A stretch of 64,000 bases of DNA. Origin: Chitinophaga silvisoli. Its GTDB lineage: Bacteria > Bacteroidota > Bacteroidia > Chitinophagales > Chitinophagaceae. This document shows positions 1 through 8,265 of the stretch, in pieces. Positions within the stretch are counted from its first letter, which is position 1, and every line of letters begins with the position of its first letter. Location: assembly GCF_003412465.1 (NCBI RefSeq), contig NZ_QTJV01000002.1:1-64000 (forward strand). Direction: 5' to 3'. Both the position numbers and the translations under genes were made by a program. The notes beneath the pieces were generated by a model, which made no database searches, had not been told where the DNA came from, and saw only the letters and a program-made list of their open reading frames with translations.

Positions 1-453
1 CAGCTTTGTGTTGTTCATCAGATACGCAATAGCTGTAAATATGTAGTGTGGAAAGACAGAAAAGAGTTTTGTGCTGAGCTGAAGGAGGTTTATGGAGCAC
101 CAAATCGGGCAGCGGCGGAGCATGCATTAGCAGCCTGTTCTGATAAATGGGGGGCCAAATACAGACATGCCATTCAATCATGGGAGAACAACTGGGATAA
201 TCTTACCAGCTACTTTGACTTCCCAATGGAAATCCGCAAGATCATGTATACCACGAATACCATCGAAAATCTAAACAGGGGCATCCGCAAGTATACTAAG
301 ACCAAAGTTCAATTTACGGACGATGCTTCGGCTCAGAAGGCCGTTTACCTGGCTATTATGAACATTGAAAAAAAATGGAGCATGCCACTACATAACTGGG
401 GACTGGTGCTCCATCAATATTTGACTATTTTTGAAAACAGATGTCGGATTTGA
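1..453 (+). CDS. IS256-family transposase, C-terminal part (5' truncated by window edge)
   Basis: The reading frame is open from base 1, so the gene begins upstream of the window. The first residues read QLCVVHQIRNSCKYV, the conserved 'CxVHQIRNS' segment of Mutator/IS256 DDE transposases, and the later stretch YTTNTIENLNRGIRKYTK carries the final catalytic glutamate region (TTNxIEN) of this family. About 150 residues are visible out of a usual length near 400. A GTG at 46 is only an internal codon, not the start. The visible half shows no frameshift, so the copy could be active. No passenger gene lies between its stop and the IS end. Confidence 0.9.
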   Translation, partial: QLCVVHQIRNSCKYVVWKDRKEFCAELKEVYGAPNRAAAEHALAACSDKWGAKYRHAIQSWENNWDNLTSYFDFPMEIRKIMYTTNTIENLNRGIRKYTKTKVQFTDDASAQKAVYLAIMNIEKKWSMPLHNWGLVLHQYLTIFENRCRI

Positions 454-464
454 TCAGTTGACTA

Positions 465-493
465 TGTGTTTACACAATATATTTTATAGTCTC
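465..493 (+). repeat. Probable right terminal inverted repeat of the IS256 element
   Basis: Starting 11 bases after the transposase stop, the sequence read from the outside inwards begins GAGACTATAAAATATATTGT, which resembles IS256-family ends from Bacteroidota. The left end is not in the window, so pairing cannot be confirmed. Confidence 0.4.
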
Positions 494-503
494 TTAAAAC
501 AAA

Positions 504-537
504 AAAAGCTTGCAGATATTGACTTCTGCAAGCTTTT
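504..537 (-). terminator. Rho-independent terminator behind tRNA-Pro
   Basis: Perfect 13-bp arms (aaaagcttgcaga / tctgcaagctttt) with an 8-base loop. Read on the minus strand the stem is followed by a run of seven T, which fits termination of the tRNA-Pro transcript just before the IS. The plus-strand side also ends in TTTTG, so it may act in both directions. Confidence 0.75.
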
Positions 538-560
538 GTTTGACGTTATCGTCTTTAGTG

Positions 561-635
561 TCGGGGCGGCAAGATTCGAACTTGCGACCTCCTGCTCCCA
601 AAGCAGGCGCGATAACCGGGCTACGCTACGCCCCG
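561..635 (-). tRNA. tRNA-Pro (anticodon UGG)
   Basis: On the minus strand the 75-nt sequence folds as a cloverleaf. The 7-bp acceptor stem pairs CGGGGCG with CGCCCCG and the discriminator base is A. The anticodon arm CTGCT-TTGGGA-AGCAG presents UGG, and the T-arm contains GTTCGAATC. No CCA is encoded. This decodes CCN proline codons. It is a single tRNA, not in a cluster. Confidence 0.95.
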
Positions 636-757
636 TGCTCCCTTCTTTTCTCTTTCCTCAGTACCATTCTTCGTCGTTGGGGATGCAAAGATAGGAATTG
701 TTACATTCATTCCAAATAATTTTTAAAAAATTCCGAAAAACTTCTTTCCATCCTTCT

Positions 758-900
758 TCTTCGACGCTTCTTCGACGCTTCTTCGACGCTCCTTCGACGC
801 TTCTTCGACGCTCCTTCGACGCTCCTTCGATACTTCTTCGACGCTCCTTCGACGCTCCTTCGATGCTTCTTCGACGCTTCTTCGATGCTTCTTCGACTCC
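758..900. repeat. 11-bp tandem repeat array, 13 copies
   Basis: Thirteen uninterrupted copies of an 11-mer with consensus YCTTCGAYGCT (143 bp). Variation is almost limited to the first base (t or c) and the eighth base (c or t); the last copy is degenerate. The period matches about one helical turn. The array fills most of the gap between the tRNA-Pro and the GH2 gene and ends 45 bp before the GH2 start codon. Both strands are open as lysine/arginine/glutamate-rich or serine/phenylalanine/leucine-rich frames, but these are low-complexity artefacts. Confidence 0.95.
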
Positions 901-945
901 CCCATTTCCCAAAAATTTATATTTTTACCCCAATCCTGTGAAAAA

Positions 946-3300
946 ATGATCGTCAAAACATTCCTCCGCCAACTATTCCTAAGCACCTGTCTGCTGACAG
1001 CCCTTACCTCCATCGCACAAAAATCTCCCAAACCTACCCACATCCCCCTCAACCAACGCGAAATCCGCTTCGACGATAACTGGCTCTTCCAAAAAGACTC
1101 CCTGCTCACCAACGCCCGCATCGTCCAACTCCCCCACGACTGGAGTATCGAAGACCTCCCTAACCAAAACGACAGCACCATCATCGGCCCCTTCTACAAA
1201 TACAGCCCGGCTAAAGAACAAGGTGCCTATACCCTCGGCGGTACCGCCTGGTACAAAAAATCCTTTACCCTGCCCGAACTACAAAACCACCACCTCCACA
1301 TCCGCTTCGACGGCGTTTACATGAACAGCGATGTATGGATCAATGGCCACCACCTCGGCAATCACCCCTATGGCTACACTCCCTTCACCTACGACCTCAC
1401 TCCCTACCTCTTACCTGCCGGGAAAGTCAACACCATCACCGTAAAGGTTAAAAATGAAGGAATTACATCCCGCTGGTATACAGGTTCCGGCATCTACCGC
1501 CATGTATTCCTGGTCAATCTGCCAGAACTACACCTGAATGTTGCCGATATAGCCATCACCTCAAAATCAGATACCATCTCCGTCAACACCCCCATCCCCC
1601 AAAATACCAGCCTGCACCTCCGCCTCCTCGATTCCAGCAATAACATCATCGCTGAGTCTAATTCCAATTCCCTCCATATCCCAAACCCTATTCCCTGGTC
1701 CCCCGACCACCCATACCTTTATAAAACCGAAATAAGCCTCATTAAAGACAATATCACCCTCGATAAAGTAATTATCCCAACCGGCATCAGAGACATCAAA
1801 ATTGGCCCTAAAACCGGCCTTTTCATCAACGGTACCCGCACCCTCCTCAAAGGTGCCAACATACACCACGACAACGGCCTCCTCGGTGCCGCCGCCTTCG
1901 ACCGCGCCGAAGAACGCAAAATAGTACTCCTCAAAGAAAATGGCTTCAATGCCATCCGCACCAGCCACAATCCTCCCTCTCCCAGGTTCCTCGAAGTGTG
2001 CGACAGCCTCGGTTTGCTCGTCATCGACGAAGCCTTCGATACCTGGGATGATGAAAAAACACCCGCCGACTACTCCCATTTCTTCCGCGAACACCACATC
2101 TCCGACCTCGAAGCCATCGTGCGCCGCGATAGAAATCACCCCTCCGTTATCATGTGGAGTATCGGCAATGAAATCCCTGAAAGAGCAGAATTCAGAGGCA
2201 TGCTCATTACCAAAGAGCTCATTGCCACCATCAGAAATTTAGATACCACCCGCCCCATCACCGCCGCGTTCAATAATTTTCCTCCCGGCACCCCCACGAA
2301 ATGGGAAGATGCAGATCCCTCCCTCGCCCTCCTGGACGTAGCAGGATATAACTACATGTGGGACCATTACTTCCTGGACAAAAAAAGAGTGAAAGACAGG
2401 GTCATGATGGGTACCGAAACCACCGCCCAGGATTTACAAAATGCCTGGAACCATGTAGAAGGACTCAACTTCGTACTCGGCGATTTTGTCTGGTCCGGCA
2501 TGGACTACCTTGGAGAAGCCGGCATCGGGCATTCCATTCACGCAGAAAACGATAGCTCACGCCTCACCTGGCCCTGGTTCAACGCATGGTGTGGCGACCT
2601 CGATATTACCGGCGAGAAAAAGCCGCAATCTTATTACAGAGATGTCGTGTGGAGAAGAAGTCCTATTGAAATCATGGTGCACGCACCAGATGCTGCCAAT
2701 GAAAAAACCAGCTACTGGGGCTGGCCGGATGAACTACCCAGGTGGTCATATCCTGATCAGTTGAAAAGACCCATGAAAGTAAGAGTGTTCACAAGGGCTA
2801 AATATGTAAAACTGGAACAGAACGGAGAAGTACTGGCTACCCAGGAAACAGCTACCGATCTGACAGCTACTTTTGAAGTAAAGGTAAAACCAGGAACAAT
2901 TGTAGCCAATGCCCTGGATAGGAATAAAAAGCCAATAGGCGTGAGATACCTGGTATCTACATCTGAACCGGCAGCGATTGCATTACGTGCAGATACAAGC
3001 ATGATTACAGCAGACCCCGAATCACTGTCATATATCAACGTAGATATAATGGATGCCGAAGGCAATGTAGTCCCTTATGCTGACCTGCCCTTACAAATCA
3101 ACATCTCCGGACCCGCCACGCTGGCAGGAGCGGGGAGTGGCTGTCCAAATCGCATGGCCAGTTTTCAGCAGTTAAAACTGACCACCTTCAGGGGAAAAGG
3201 CTTGATCATTCTGCGGAATACCGGCCATGCAGGAAAGATTAAAGTAGAAGTAAGCGGAGAAAACCTGAAGACAGGTCACATCTCCATCAAAGCAAAATAA
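946..3300 (+). CDS. Glycoside hydrolase family 2 protein (beta-galactosidase-like)
   Basis: A 784-residue exported GH2 enzyme. An N-terminal signal peptide ends near residue 25 (TALTSIAQ). It is followed by the sugar-binding jelly roll (about 40-190, with GTAWYKK and the GIYRHV stretch), the immunoglobulin-like domain, and the TIM barrel. The barrel carries the RTSHNPPSP motif. The general acid/base is Glu409 in WSIGNE and the nucleophile is probably Glu491 in MMGTE. The C-terminal 200 residues form beta domains like those added to many Bacteroidota GH2 enzymes. The substrate is probably a beta-galactoside or a related glycoside; the exact sugar cannot be read from sequence. No SusC/D neighbours. 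An 11-bp tandem repeat ends 45 bp before the start codon. Confidence 0.9.
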   Translation: MIVKTFLRQLFLSTCLLTALTSIAQKSPKPTHIPLNQREIRFDDNWLFQKDSLLTNARIVQLPHDWSIEDLPNQNDSTIIGPFYKYSPAKEQGAYTLGGTAWYKKSFTLPELQNHHLHIRFDGVYMNSDVWINGHHLGNHPYGYTPFTYDLTPYLLPAGKVNTITVKVKNEGITSRWYTGSGIYRHVFLVNLPELHLNVADIAITSKSDTISVNTPIPQNTSLHLRLLDSSNNIIAESNSNSLHIPNPIPWSPDHPYLYKTEISLIKDNITLDKVIIPTGIRDIKIGPKTGLFINGTRTLLKGANIHHDNGLLGAAAFDRAEERKIVLLKENGFNAIRTSHNPPSPRFLEVCDSLGLLVIDEAFDTWDDEKTPADYSHFFREHHISDLEAIVRRDRNHPSVIMWSIGNEIPERAEFRGMLITKELIATIRNLDTTRPITAAFNNFPPGTPTKWEDADPSLALLDVAGYNYMWDHYFLDKKRVKDRVMMGTETTAQDLQNAWNHVEGLNFVLGDFVWSGMDYLGEAGIGHSIHAENDSSRLTWPWFNAWCGDLDITGEKKPQSYYRDVVWRRSPIEIMVHAPDAANEKTSYWGWPDELPRWSYPDQLKRPMKVRVFTRAKYVKLEQNGEVLATQETATDLTATFEVKVKPGTIVANALDRNKKPIGVRYLVSTSEPAAIALRADTSMITADPESLSYINVDIMDAEGNVVPYADLPLQINISGPATLAGAGSGCPNRMASFQQLKLTTFRGKGLIILRNTGHAGKIKVEVSGENLKTGHISIKAK

Positions 3301-3316
3301 AACAGGTAAAAAAAGC

Positions 3317-3385
3317 TTGTATCAAAAGAGAAATCCCAAGGATGTAATCCGGATTTCAATAATCACCATGTCTTTAAATGACAAG
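3317..3385. repeat. Degenerate copy of the intergenic MITE-like element (copy E)
   Basis: Sixteen bases after the GH2 stop the sequence reads ttgtatcaaaag followed by aaatccc and a ggat-aatccggat segment. This follows the order of the better copies at 10642, 21947 and 62453. The right end is poorly preserved, so this is a tentative assignment. Confidence 0.35.
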
Positions 3386-3398
3386 GGCTGAAAATTCC

Positions 3399-4643
3399 TT
3401 AATGTACCACGATCGCATCATCCCCATCATGCATCACTATCGGGTGCTTGATCTGCCTGTGCCCAATCACCAGCAATAACACGGACATAATCGCCGTCCC
3501 TGCCATAATCATCGCCATAGGCAATGCCGTATGACTATCAAACAAACTCACCCCCACTGATGCCAGGGCACCTATTCCCATTTGTGTAGCACCCATCAAC
3601 GCAGCTGCACTACCCGCATGCTTCTTAAATGGCGCTATTGACAACGCCGACGTATTAGGATTCGCAAATCCTACACAACTCAGGAATACAAACAACAACA
3701 CAATCACCTGCGGCAACTGGTACCATCCCTGGTATTCCCCCACCACAAACAATATTCCCGTCAATGCCTGCGCTACCACCGCCACCTTCACTACCTGGTC
3801 ACTCCTGTAACGGCGCAATACCCAACTATTCACCTGGCTGGACCCGATCAATCCCACCGACAAACCTGCAAAGATCCACCCATACACCGTTTTATCCAGG
3901 TGAAAGATCTCCATAAACACCATCGGCGACCCCGACACATAAGCAAACAAACCTGCAAAAGCAAAAGACCCCGCCAACGTATAAGTATAAAACTGTGGCT
4001 CCTTCACCACCGCCACAAAATTGCTGATGATTGGCCCCGGCTTCAGAGACATATTCACATCCGGCTCATAACTCTCCGGCAATAAAAATACACTCGCCAG
4101 CAAAATCATCACCCCTAATACACCTAAGATAATAAACACTGAATGCCACCCTAAAGCCAGCGTTACATATCCCCCCACTGTAGGCGCTATCATAGGCGAA
4201 GCCCCTACCACCAGCATCAGCAAAGCAAACACCCTTGCATTTTCCTGCACCGGAAATAAATCCCTGACCATCGCAATAGCGGCGACCGCAGCAGCACAAC
4301 TTCCTATCGCCTGGAAGAAACGCAAGATCACCAAACCCTGTAAACTATGCACCATCGCACAGCCTCCCGAAGTCAGTATATACAAACACAAACCAATGTA
4401 AAGTGGCTTCTTCCGGCCAAAACGATCCAACAAAGGACCATATAATAACTGGCCAGCTGAAATACCAATGAAATAACTCGATAAGGAAAGACCAACTTCT
4501 GCTGTAGTCACACCCAGATCTTTTGCAATGGAATCAAAACCCGGCAAATACATGTCAATAGAGAATGGGCCTAGTGCTGTCAATGCACCTAAAATAAAAA
4601 TAAGAAGGGATTTCCCGCGCGACGAGGAGTCCAATGTTTGCAT
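3399..4643 (-). CDS. Multidrug efflux MFS transporter, Bcr/CflA type
   Basis: A 414-residue inner-membrane protein with about 12 hydrophobic segments. Features typical of drug:proton antiporters of the Bcr/CflA group are FSIDMYLPGF in TM1, the LYGPLLDRFGRKKPL loop motif A between TM2 and TM3, and RFFQAIGSCAAAV in TM4 (motif B region). It most likely expels small toxic compounds such as bicyclomycin-type or other drugs with proton uptake; substrates cannot be predicted. It stands alone. The GH2 gene converges on it from the left, and the lipoprotein gene on its right is in the same orientation with its own terminator in between. Confidence 0.88.
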   Translation of the reverse strand: MQTLDSSSRGKSLLIFILGALTALGPFSIDMYLPGFDSIAKDLGVTTAEVGLSLSSYFIGISAGQLLYGPLLDRFGRKKPLYIGLCLYILTSGGCAMVHSLQGLVILRFFQAIGSCAAAVAAIAMVRDLFPVQENARVFALLMLVVGASPMIAPTVGGYVTLALGWHSVFIILGVLGVMILLASVFLLPESYEPDVNMSLKPGPIISNFVAVVKEPQFYTYTLAGSFAFAGLFAYVSGSPMVFMEIFHLDKTVYGWIFAGLSVGLIGSSQVNSWVLRRYRSDQVVKVAVVAQALTGILFVVGEYQGWYQLPQVIVLLFVFLSCVGFANPNTSALSIAPFKKHAGSAAALMGATQMGIGALASVGVSLFDSHTALPMAMIMAGTAIMSVLLLVIGHRQIKHPIVMHDGDDAIVVH

Positions 4644-4712
4644 AGCTCGTAATTAAATCACGAAAATAATCTCCTTTCATCGAAAACGCACTTTTATTAA
4701 ATTACTCTCAAT

Positions 4713-4741
4713 AAAAAAGCTTTTGCAATATTGCAAAAGCT
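4713..4741 (-). terminator. Terminator of the lipoprotein gene at 4768-5499
   Basis: Perfect 11-bp arms (agcttttgcaa / ttgcaaaagct) with a 2-base loop. On the minus strand a run of T follows, 27 bp past the stop codon of the upstream lipoprotein gene. Confidence 0.8.
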
Positions 4742-4767
4742 CCTATCAAATGAAAAAATATATTTTC

Positions 4768-5499
4768 TTACTTAAAGAATCCTCCTGCCGTTGTCATCTT
4801 TTCCACCCAGATCCCACATCCTTTCGGCAACACAAACTCACTTACACCTACCCTGTTCACCCGCGGATTCCAATCATACGTGTACCCCATCCTCGTCCAG
4901 GGATAATGCGCTGCCCCGGCCGGCAATGGCTGAAAATAAGAAGAAATAATATACCCGTTGAACCAGGCCTTATATTCCTCCGACACGCCCGCCGATAACA
5001 CCGGACTCGCATGCGTAGTCGTTACATCCGGACTCCCCGCAGGGCGATACAACTTATTCGCCGGTACCCATACCTGCGCAATATACTTATTCCCATTCAC
5101 CGGCGGCAAACCCAGCATCTGACTCAACCGCAATAAAGTATCCGATGTCGGCCCAAACTGATTCCCCAACCTGTACTTCATCTGGTTGGGAATGAAAAGC
5201 CACATCTCTCCCCAGCTATTATTAATCGAATCACCAGGAGGGAAACTATTCGGATACTTCATAAATGTACCCATCAGCACGTATTGCTGCCCGTTAATCG
5301 TCTTCCATTGTAATACAGGATTACCGGCCACTATAGCCTGCAAGGTGTCGATAGTTTTAGTGGTGTCTGCGATCATCGCCTGGTTAATGGACCTGTTATA
5401 AACTTTGTCCAAAGGTTCATTGCTGTCATACCCATGCTGTGTGGTTTTACAGGCAGCTGCCAGAACAGCTATGAGCACTAAATTGCGAAAGGTTTTCAT
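4768..5499 (-). CDS. Putative exported lipoprotein of unknown function
   Basis: I do not recognise this family. The start was placed at the ATG giving MKTFRNLVLIAVLAAACK, a lipoprotein signal peptide with cysteine at the lipobox. The ORF extends 11 codons further upstream, but that stretch overlaps a predicted promoter box. The mature part (about 225 residues) is soluble and rich in Trp, Tyr and Asn. It has no repeats, and segments such as VLMGTFMKYP and AQVWVPANKLYRP suggest a compact secreted domain. It probably sits at the periplasmic face or on the cell surface. It is a single gene with its own terminator; the neighbours give no hint of its role. Confidence 0.7.
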   Translation of the reverse strand: MKTFRNLVLIAVLAAACKTTQHGYDSNEPLDKVYNRSINQAMIADTTKTIDTLQAIVAGNPVLQWKTINGQQYVLMGTFMKYPNSFPPGDSINNSWGEMWLFIPNQMKYRLGNQFGPTSDTLLRLSQMLGLPPVNGNKYIAQVWVPANKLYRPAGSPDVTTTHASPVLSAGVSEEYKAWFNGYIISSYFQPLPAGAAHYPWTRMGYTYDWNPRVNRVGVSEFVLPKGCGIWVEKMTTAGGFFK

Positions 5500-5517
5500 G
5501 TCGGGGTGTAATTTAGT

Positions 5518-5525
5518 CAAAGTTA
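5518..5525 (-). promoter_or_regulatory. Bacteroidota -7 box (TAACTTTG) for the lipoprotein gene
   Basis: Matches the TAnnTTTG consensus of the primary Bacteroidota sigma factor on the minus strand, 18 bp upstream of the chosen start. It favours that start over the longer reading. No clear -33 TTTG is seen. Confidence 0.4.
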
Positions 5526-5660
5526 ACATCACCGGAAATGATATTGTTCACCCTGCCACATATAAATATAGGCCAATGAGTTACGACTAAATCCTGTTAA
5601 ATGTTAGGTACAAACCCAAACGCCACAAATCATGGGAAGATTTGTAATCCCAACAAAAAC

Positions 5661-5695
5661 AAAAAAGGCTGTCGTACCCATGACAGCCTTTTTAA
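5661..5695. terminator. Terminator of the dehydrogenase gene
   Basis: Stem aaaaaggctgtc / gacagccttttt, flanked by A on one side and T on the other, so it can work in both directions. It lies 4 bp past the stop of the minus-strand dehydrogenase. Confidence 0.8.
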
Positions 5696-5698
5696 AAC

Positions 5699-6541
5699 CT
5701 ATGATAAATACTTCAATATCGCAATCATATCCTCATCACCCAATCCCTCCTTCACCGCCCCATTCAGCGCCTCACTCAAGGTCACGCCCGCCGGCGTATC
5801 CATTCCCTGCTCCCTCGCCAGCCTGATATCCTTCGCCAGCAACTTCAATGCAAACGCAGGTGCATAGTTCCCATTGATGATTCCCGGTGTCTTTATCTTC
5901 GTAATCCCACTTCCTACACCACCTTCATTAATCAATGGCAACAACTTATCAGGCCCGATCCCATGCTTCTGTGCAAAGATCACAGCCTCCGCCAGCCCCT
6001 GCACCGTTATTCCTAAAAATGCATTAATGGCCAGCTTCGCATAATTCCCCGCACCATTCTCACCTAACAAGGTCGCCGATTTCCCCAGACTATCAAACAC
6101 CGGCTTCGCCCTCTCAAAATCCGCCTCCTTACCACCTACTAATATGATCAGCTGTCTGTCTTCCGCAGGTTTTACACTACCGGATACCGGGGCATCCAGG
6201 TAAGCAATCCCTTTCTCTCCCACACGCGCCGCCATCGCCTTCGTTGTATCCGGCGACACCGTACTCATATCAATCGCCAGCAAACCCGCTGGCAAGGGTG
6301 CCGCCAGCAACTGATCCCAGATCTCCTGCAATGCCGCATCATCCGATACCATCGTAATGACACAATCTATCTCCTTCACCAAATCCGCAGGCGTAACAGC
6401 TACTTTCACCCCCACTTCCTTTGCAAATTCTTCCGCTTTAGATACCGTGCGGTTATACACCGTCACATCAAAGCCTGCCTTTACCAGGTTCTTCACCATA
6501 GGTTTCCCCATGTTGCCGAGTCCTGCCCATCCTATTTTCAT
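5699..6541 (-). CDS. NAD(P)-dependent oxidoreductase, 3-hydroxyisobutyrate dehydrogenase family
   Basis: A 280-residue cytoplasmic enzyme. The N-terminal Rossmann domain starts with the dinucleotide motif GLGNMGKPM and continues to about residue 160. DAPVSGS near residue 115 is the substrate-binding signature of beta-hydroxyacid dehydrogenases. The catalytic lysine is in NYAKLAINAF near residue 170, at the start of the helical C-terminal domain. Arg31 in YNRT suggests NADPH rather than NADH. Likely reactions are reduction of glyoxylate, succinic semialdehyde or tartronate semialdehyde, or oxidation of 3-hydroxyisobutyrate; the sequence alone does not decide. Length is normal for the family. 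Monocistronic, with a terminator right behind. Confidence 0.88.
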   Translation of the reverse strand: MKIGWAGLGNMGKPMVKNLVKAGFDVTVYNRTVSKAEEFAKEVGVKVAVTPADLVKEIDCVITMVSDDAALQEIWDQLLAAPLPAGLLAIDMSTVSPDTTKAMAARVGEKGIAYLDAPVSGSVKPAEDRQLIILVGGKEADFERAKPVFDSLGKSATLLGENGAGNYAKLAINAFLGITVQGLAEAVIFAQKHGIGPDKLLPLINEGGVGSGITKIKTPGIINGNYAPAFALKLLAKDIRLAREQGMDTPAGVTLSEALNGAVKEGLGDEDMIAILKYLS

Positions 6542-6588
6542 ATATCCGATTTAAAAAAGAAATTGCCGCAAATTACTGCGGCATTCAT

Positions 6589-6945
6589 TTATTGTGCAAT
6601 TTTTAACTCAGCGGGATTACCCAAAGGCAAAGAGATCACATTTCCTTTTAACTGATGACATAAACCGGTCAGCTCCCTAACAACCGCATCCCTCGTATTA
6701 TTATAACATTCCAGGTCGCCCTCCCGGGCCTTCTCCAGCGAGAAATAATGCTGCCTTACACTTCTGAATGCCCGCAATAAAGTGAGCGAAATCTGTGGAT
6801 CCTTGTCCTGGCGAAGGTTGGAAATATGCTTTGTAGTGAGTGTAGATGCAACATCCATTAACATCATCCGCAATTCGAAACAACTGTTTGTATCACGGTA
6901 ATGTTCTGCCGCTATTCGCTCCTTTATCTGCTGTAACTCAATCAT
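6589..6945 (-). CDS. Small helical protein of unknown function
   Basis: A 118-residue soluble protein without signal peptide or membrane segment. It appears all-helical: IKERIAAEHYRDTN, MMLMDVASTLTTKHI and a central helix with RAFRSVRQHYFSLEKARE. I do not recognise a domain. It lies 47 bp upstream of the dehydrogenase in the same orientation and may be co-transcribed with it. A helix-turn-helix role is conceivable because the helical packing resembles small regulators, but no motif supports it. Confidence 0.6.
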   Translation of the reverse strand: MIELQQIKERIAAEHYRDTNSCFELRMMLMDVASTLTTKHISNLRQDKDPQISLTLLRAFRSVRQHYFSLEKAREGDLECYNNTRDAVVRELTGLCHQLKGNVISLPLGNPAELKIAQ

Positions 6946-7092
6946 GGTACATATGTATAAAAATTAAAATCAATCAATTTTCAAACCAAGACAGTTCAAG
7001 TGAAATATTAACACAATTTATGTACCAATATAACAAATAAAGATAAAATGTCATAAGTTAGGGGAGAAGCTTTTCCACAAGTTGGGGGAATT

Positions 7093-7125
7093 AAAAAAGC
7101 CCCTGCGGAAAGCAAGGGCCTTTTT
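7093..7125 (-). terminator. Terminator of the dps gene
   Basis: Stem gcccctgc / gcaagggc with flanking A and T runs, 20 bp past the dps stop. Confidence 0.75.
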
Positions 7126-7144
7126 CTATGCTAAAGCACTTCAA

Positions 7145-7615
7145 TTATTTCAAATAGGAACGCAGGAACCACGCCCACTCCTCATGCTCTTTCAGCACAC
7201 CTGTCAGGAAATCAGCTGTACCCGTGTCCTTATGCTCATCTTCCACCTTCTCTATGTTCGCACGCACACCACGAATGATGGTCTCATGGTCATCCAGCAA
7301 ACTTTTGATTTGAGTAGTCTGGTCATTCGTGTATTCTCCTTCCTGCAGATTAGTCAGTTTCAGGTAATCCGCCAGACGGCCTTCCGCATAATGTCCGATC
7401 TTACGCACACGCTCCGCTATCTCATCAATCGTTTCAGCTAACTCTGTGTACAGTCTTTCGTACAACTTATGCAGCTCCATAAAACTTGGACTTTCAATAT
7501 TCCAGTGGTAATTGCGGGTCTTGGCAAATAACACCTGTTCATCTGCCAGTAATTGATTCAAGATAAGGGCAACAGCCTGCGTGTTCTTTTCGCTGATTCC
7601 AATATTAGCTTTCAT
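7145..7615 (-). CDS. dps: Dps-family DNA-binding ferritin-like protein
   Basis: A 156-residue four-helix protein. The ferroxidase signature runs NYHWNIESPSFMELHKLYER (about residues 40-60) and continues with TIDEIAERVRKIG. The histidines of NYHWN and MELH and the acidic pair in IDEIAE are the usual intersubunit iron ligands. Dps assembles as a dodecamer, oxidises Fe(II) with hydrogen peroxide and protects DNA in stress and stationary phase. The N-terminus is short and has few lysines, so DNA binding may be weak. The downstream region holds a terminator. A small unknown gene lies 18 bp upstream in the same direction. Confidence 0.93.
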   Translation of the reverse strand: MKANIGISEKNTQAVALILNQLLADEQVLFAKTRNYHWNIESPSFMELHKLYERLYTELAETIDEIAERVRKIGHYAEGRLADYLKLTNLQEGEYTNDQTTQIKSLLDDHETIIRGVRANIEKVEDEHKDTGTADFLTGVLKEHEEWAWFLRSYLK

Positions 7616-7633
7616 ATCAAAATTGTTTATTAT

Positions 7634-7936
7634 TTACTTAATCTTCAATTTTTCAAGCATTTCGGTAGTCAAAGGATCCGCCGACGGGCCATAACCCGAT
7701 ACCAGGATCCCCTTTAAACCATTTTTACACTCAATGGCATATACCGCCGCCTCGTCCGATGGATCAGAATTGCCCTCATACCTATACACATCCACAATAC
7801 TGAAATCATTCACATGAATCTTCTCCTGTTGTGAAATGATATAATTGTCCTCCAGATTAAAATCAATGGTAAAACCTCTTTTCCTCAAAGCGGCAATAGC
7901 ATTGGAAACGGTATCATAATGCAATTGGTGTTCCAT
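7634..7936 (-). CDS. Small conserved Bacteroidota protein of unknown function
   Basis: The start was set at the ATG giving MEHQLHYDTVSNAIAALRKRGFTIDFNL (100 residues). The ORF extends 28 codons upstream, but that part looks unlike a conserved N-terminus. The core VDVYRYEGNSDPSDEAAVYAIE resembles a family widespread in Bacteroidota that I recall being labelled 'phosphoribosylpyrophosphate synthetase' in annotations, although it has none of the PRPP synthetase motifs; that label should not be trusted. It is soluble, alpha/beta, and sits 18 bp upstream of dps in the same orientation, so a shared transcript and stress-related expression are plausible. Confidence 0.65.
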   Translation of the reverse strand: MEHQLHYDTVSNAIAALRKRGFTIDFNLEDNYIISQQEKIHVNDFSIVDVYRYEGNSDPSDEAAVYAIECKNGLKGILVSGYGPSADPLTTEMLEKLKIK

Positions 7937-8265
7937 AATCAGGTCTTTTACTAAGTGAGTGTACATTCTTCCGTAGGAACAGGGGATTCTTCTTTTCAAA
8001 CAGTATGCTATATTAAGCATTTTTGTTCAAACACAGAAGGCCGCTTCTTAACAGAAACGGCCAATTGTAATCAAGCTCCACTGTATGAATAAAGGAAGGA
8101 ATGAACATAATTTCAATCAAACAAAGCTAAGTCCCTTAGCTGCTGCTGTCAATTGATAAAACATATTATCTGTTGTACTTTTCGTGGCTTCTCTCTAATT
8201 TCTTATCTTTATTGACCACCCCACCAATAAATCCATCTTTTTTTTACCACCCAAATTCTTCCAAG

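Larger units (their letters stand above)
1..493 (+). mobile_element. IS256-family insertion sequence, right-hand part
   Basis: The left part of the element lies outside the window. What is present is the 3' half of a Mutator-type (IS256) transposase and the probable right terminal inverted repeat. The element ends close to a tRNA-Pro gene. The outer boundary was set by eye and the target duplication cannot be checked without the left end. Confidence 0.7.

Noticed and set aside
658..1184. Overlapping ORFs on both strands with repeated SKERRRSVEEA or LLRRSFDAPS units
   Set aside because: They are translations of the 11-bp tandem repeat and of the opposite strand of the GH2 gene; no start region or family resemblance.
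7634..7936. Calling the small gene upstream of dps a phosphoribosylpyrophosphate synthetase
   Set aside because: It is far too short and lacks the PRPP-binding and catalytic motifs of that enzyme.
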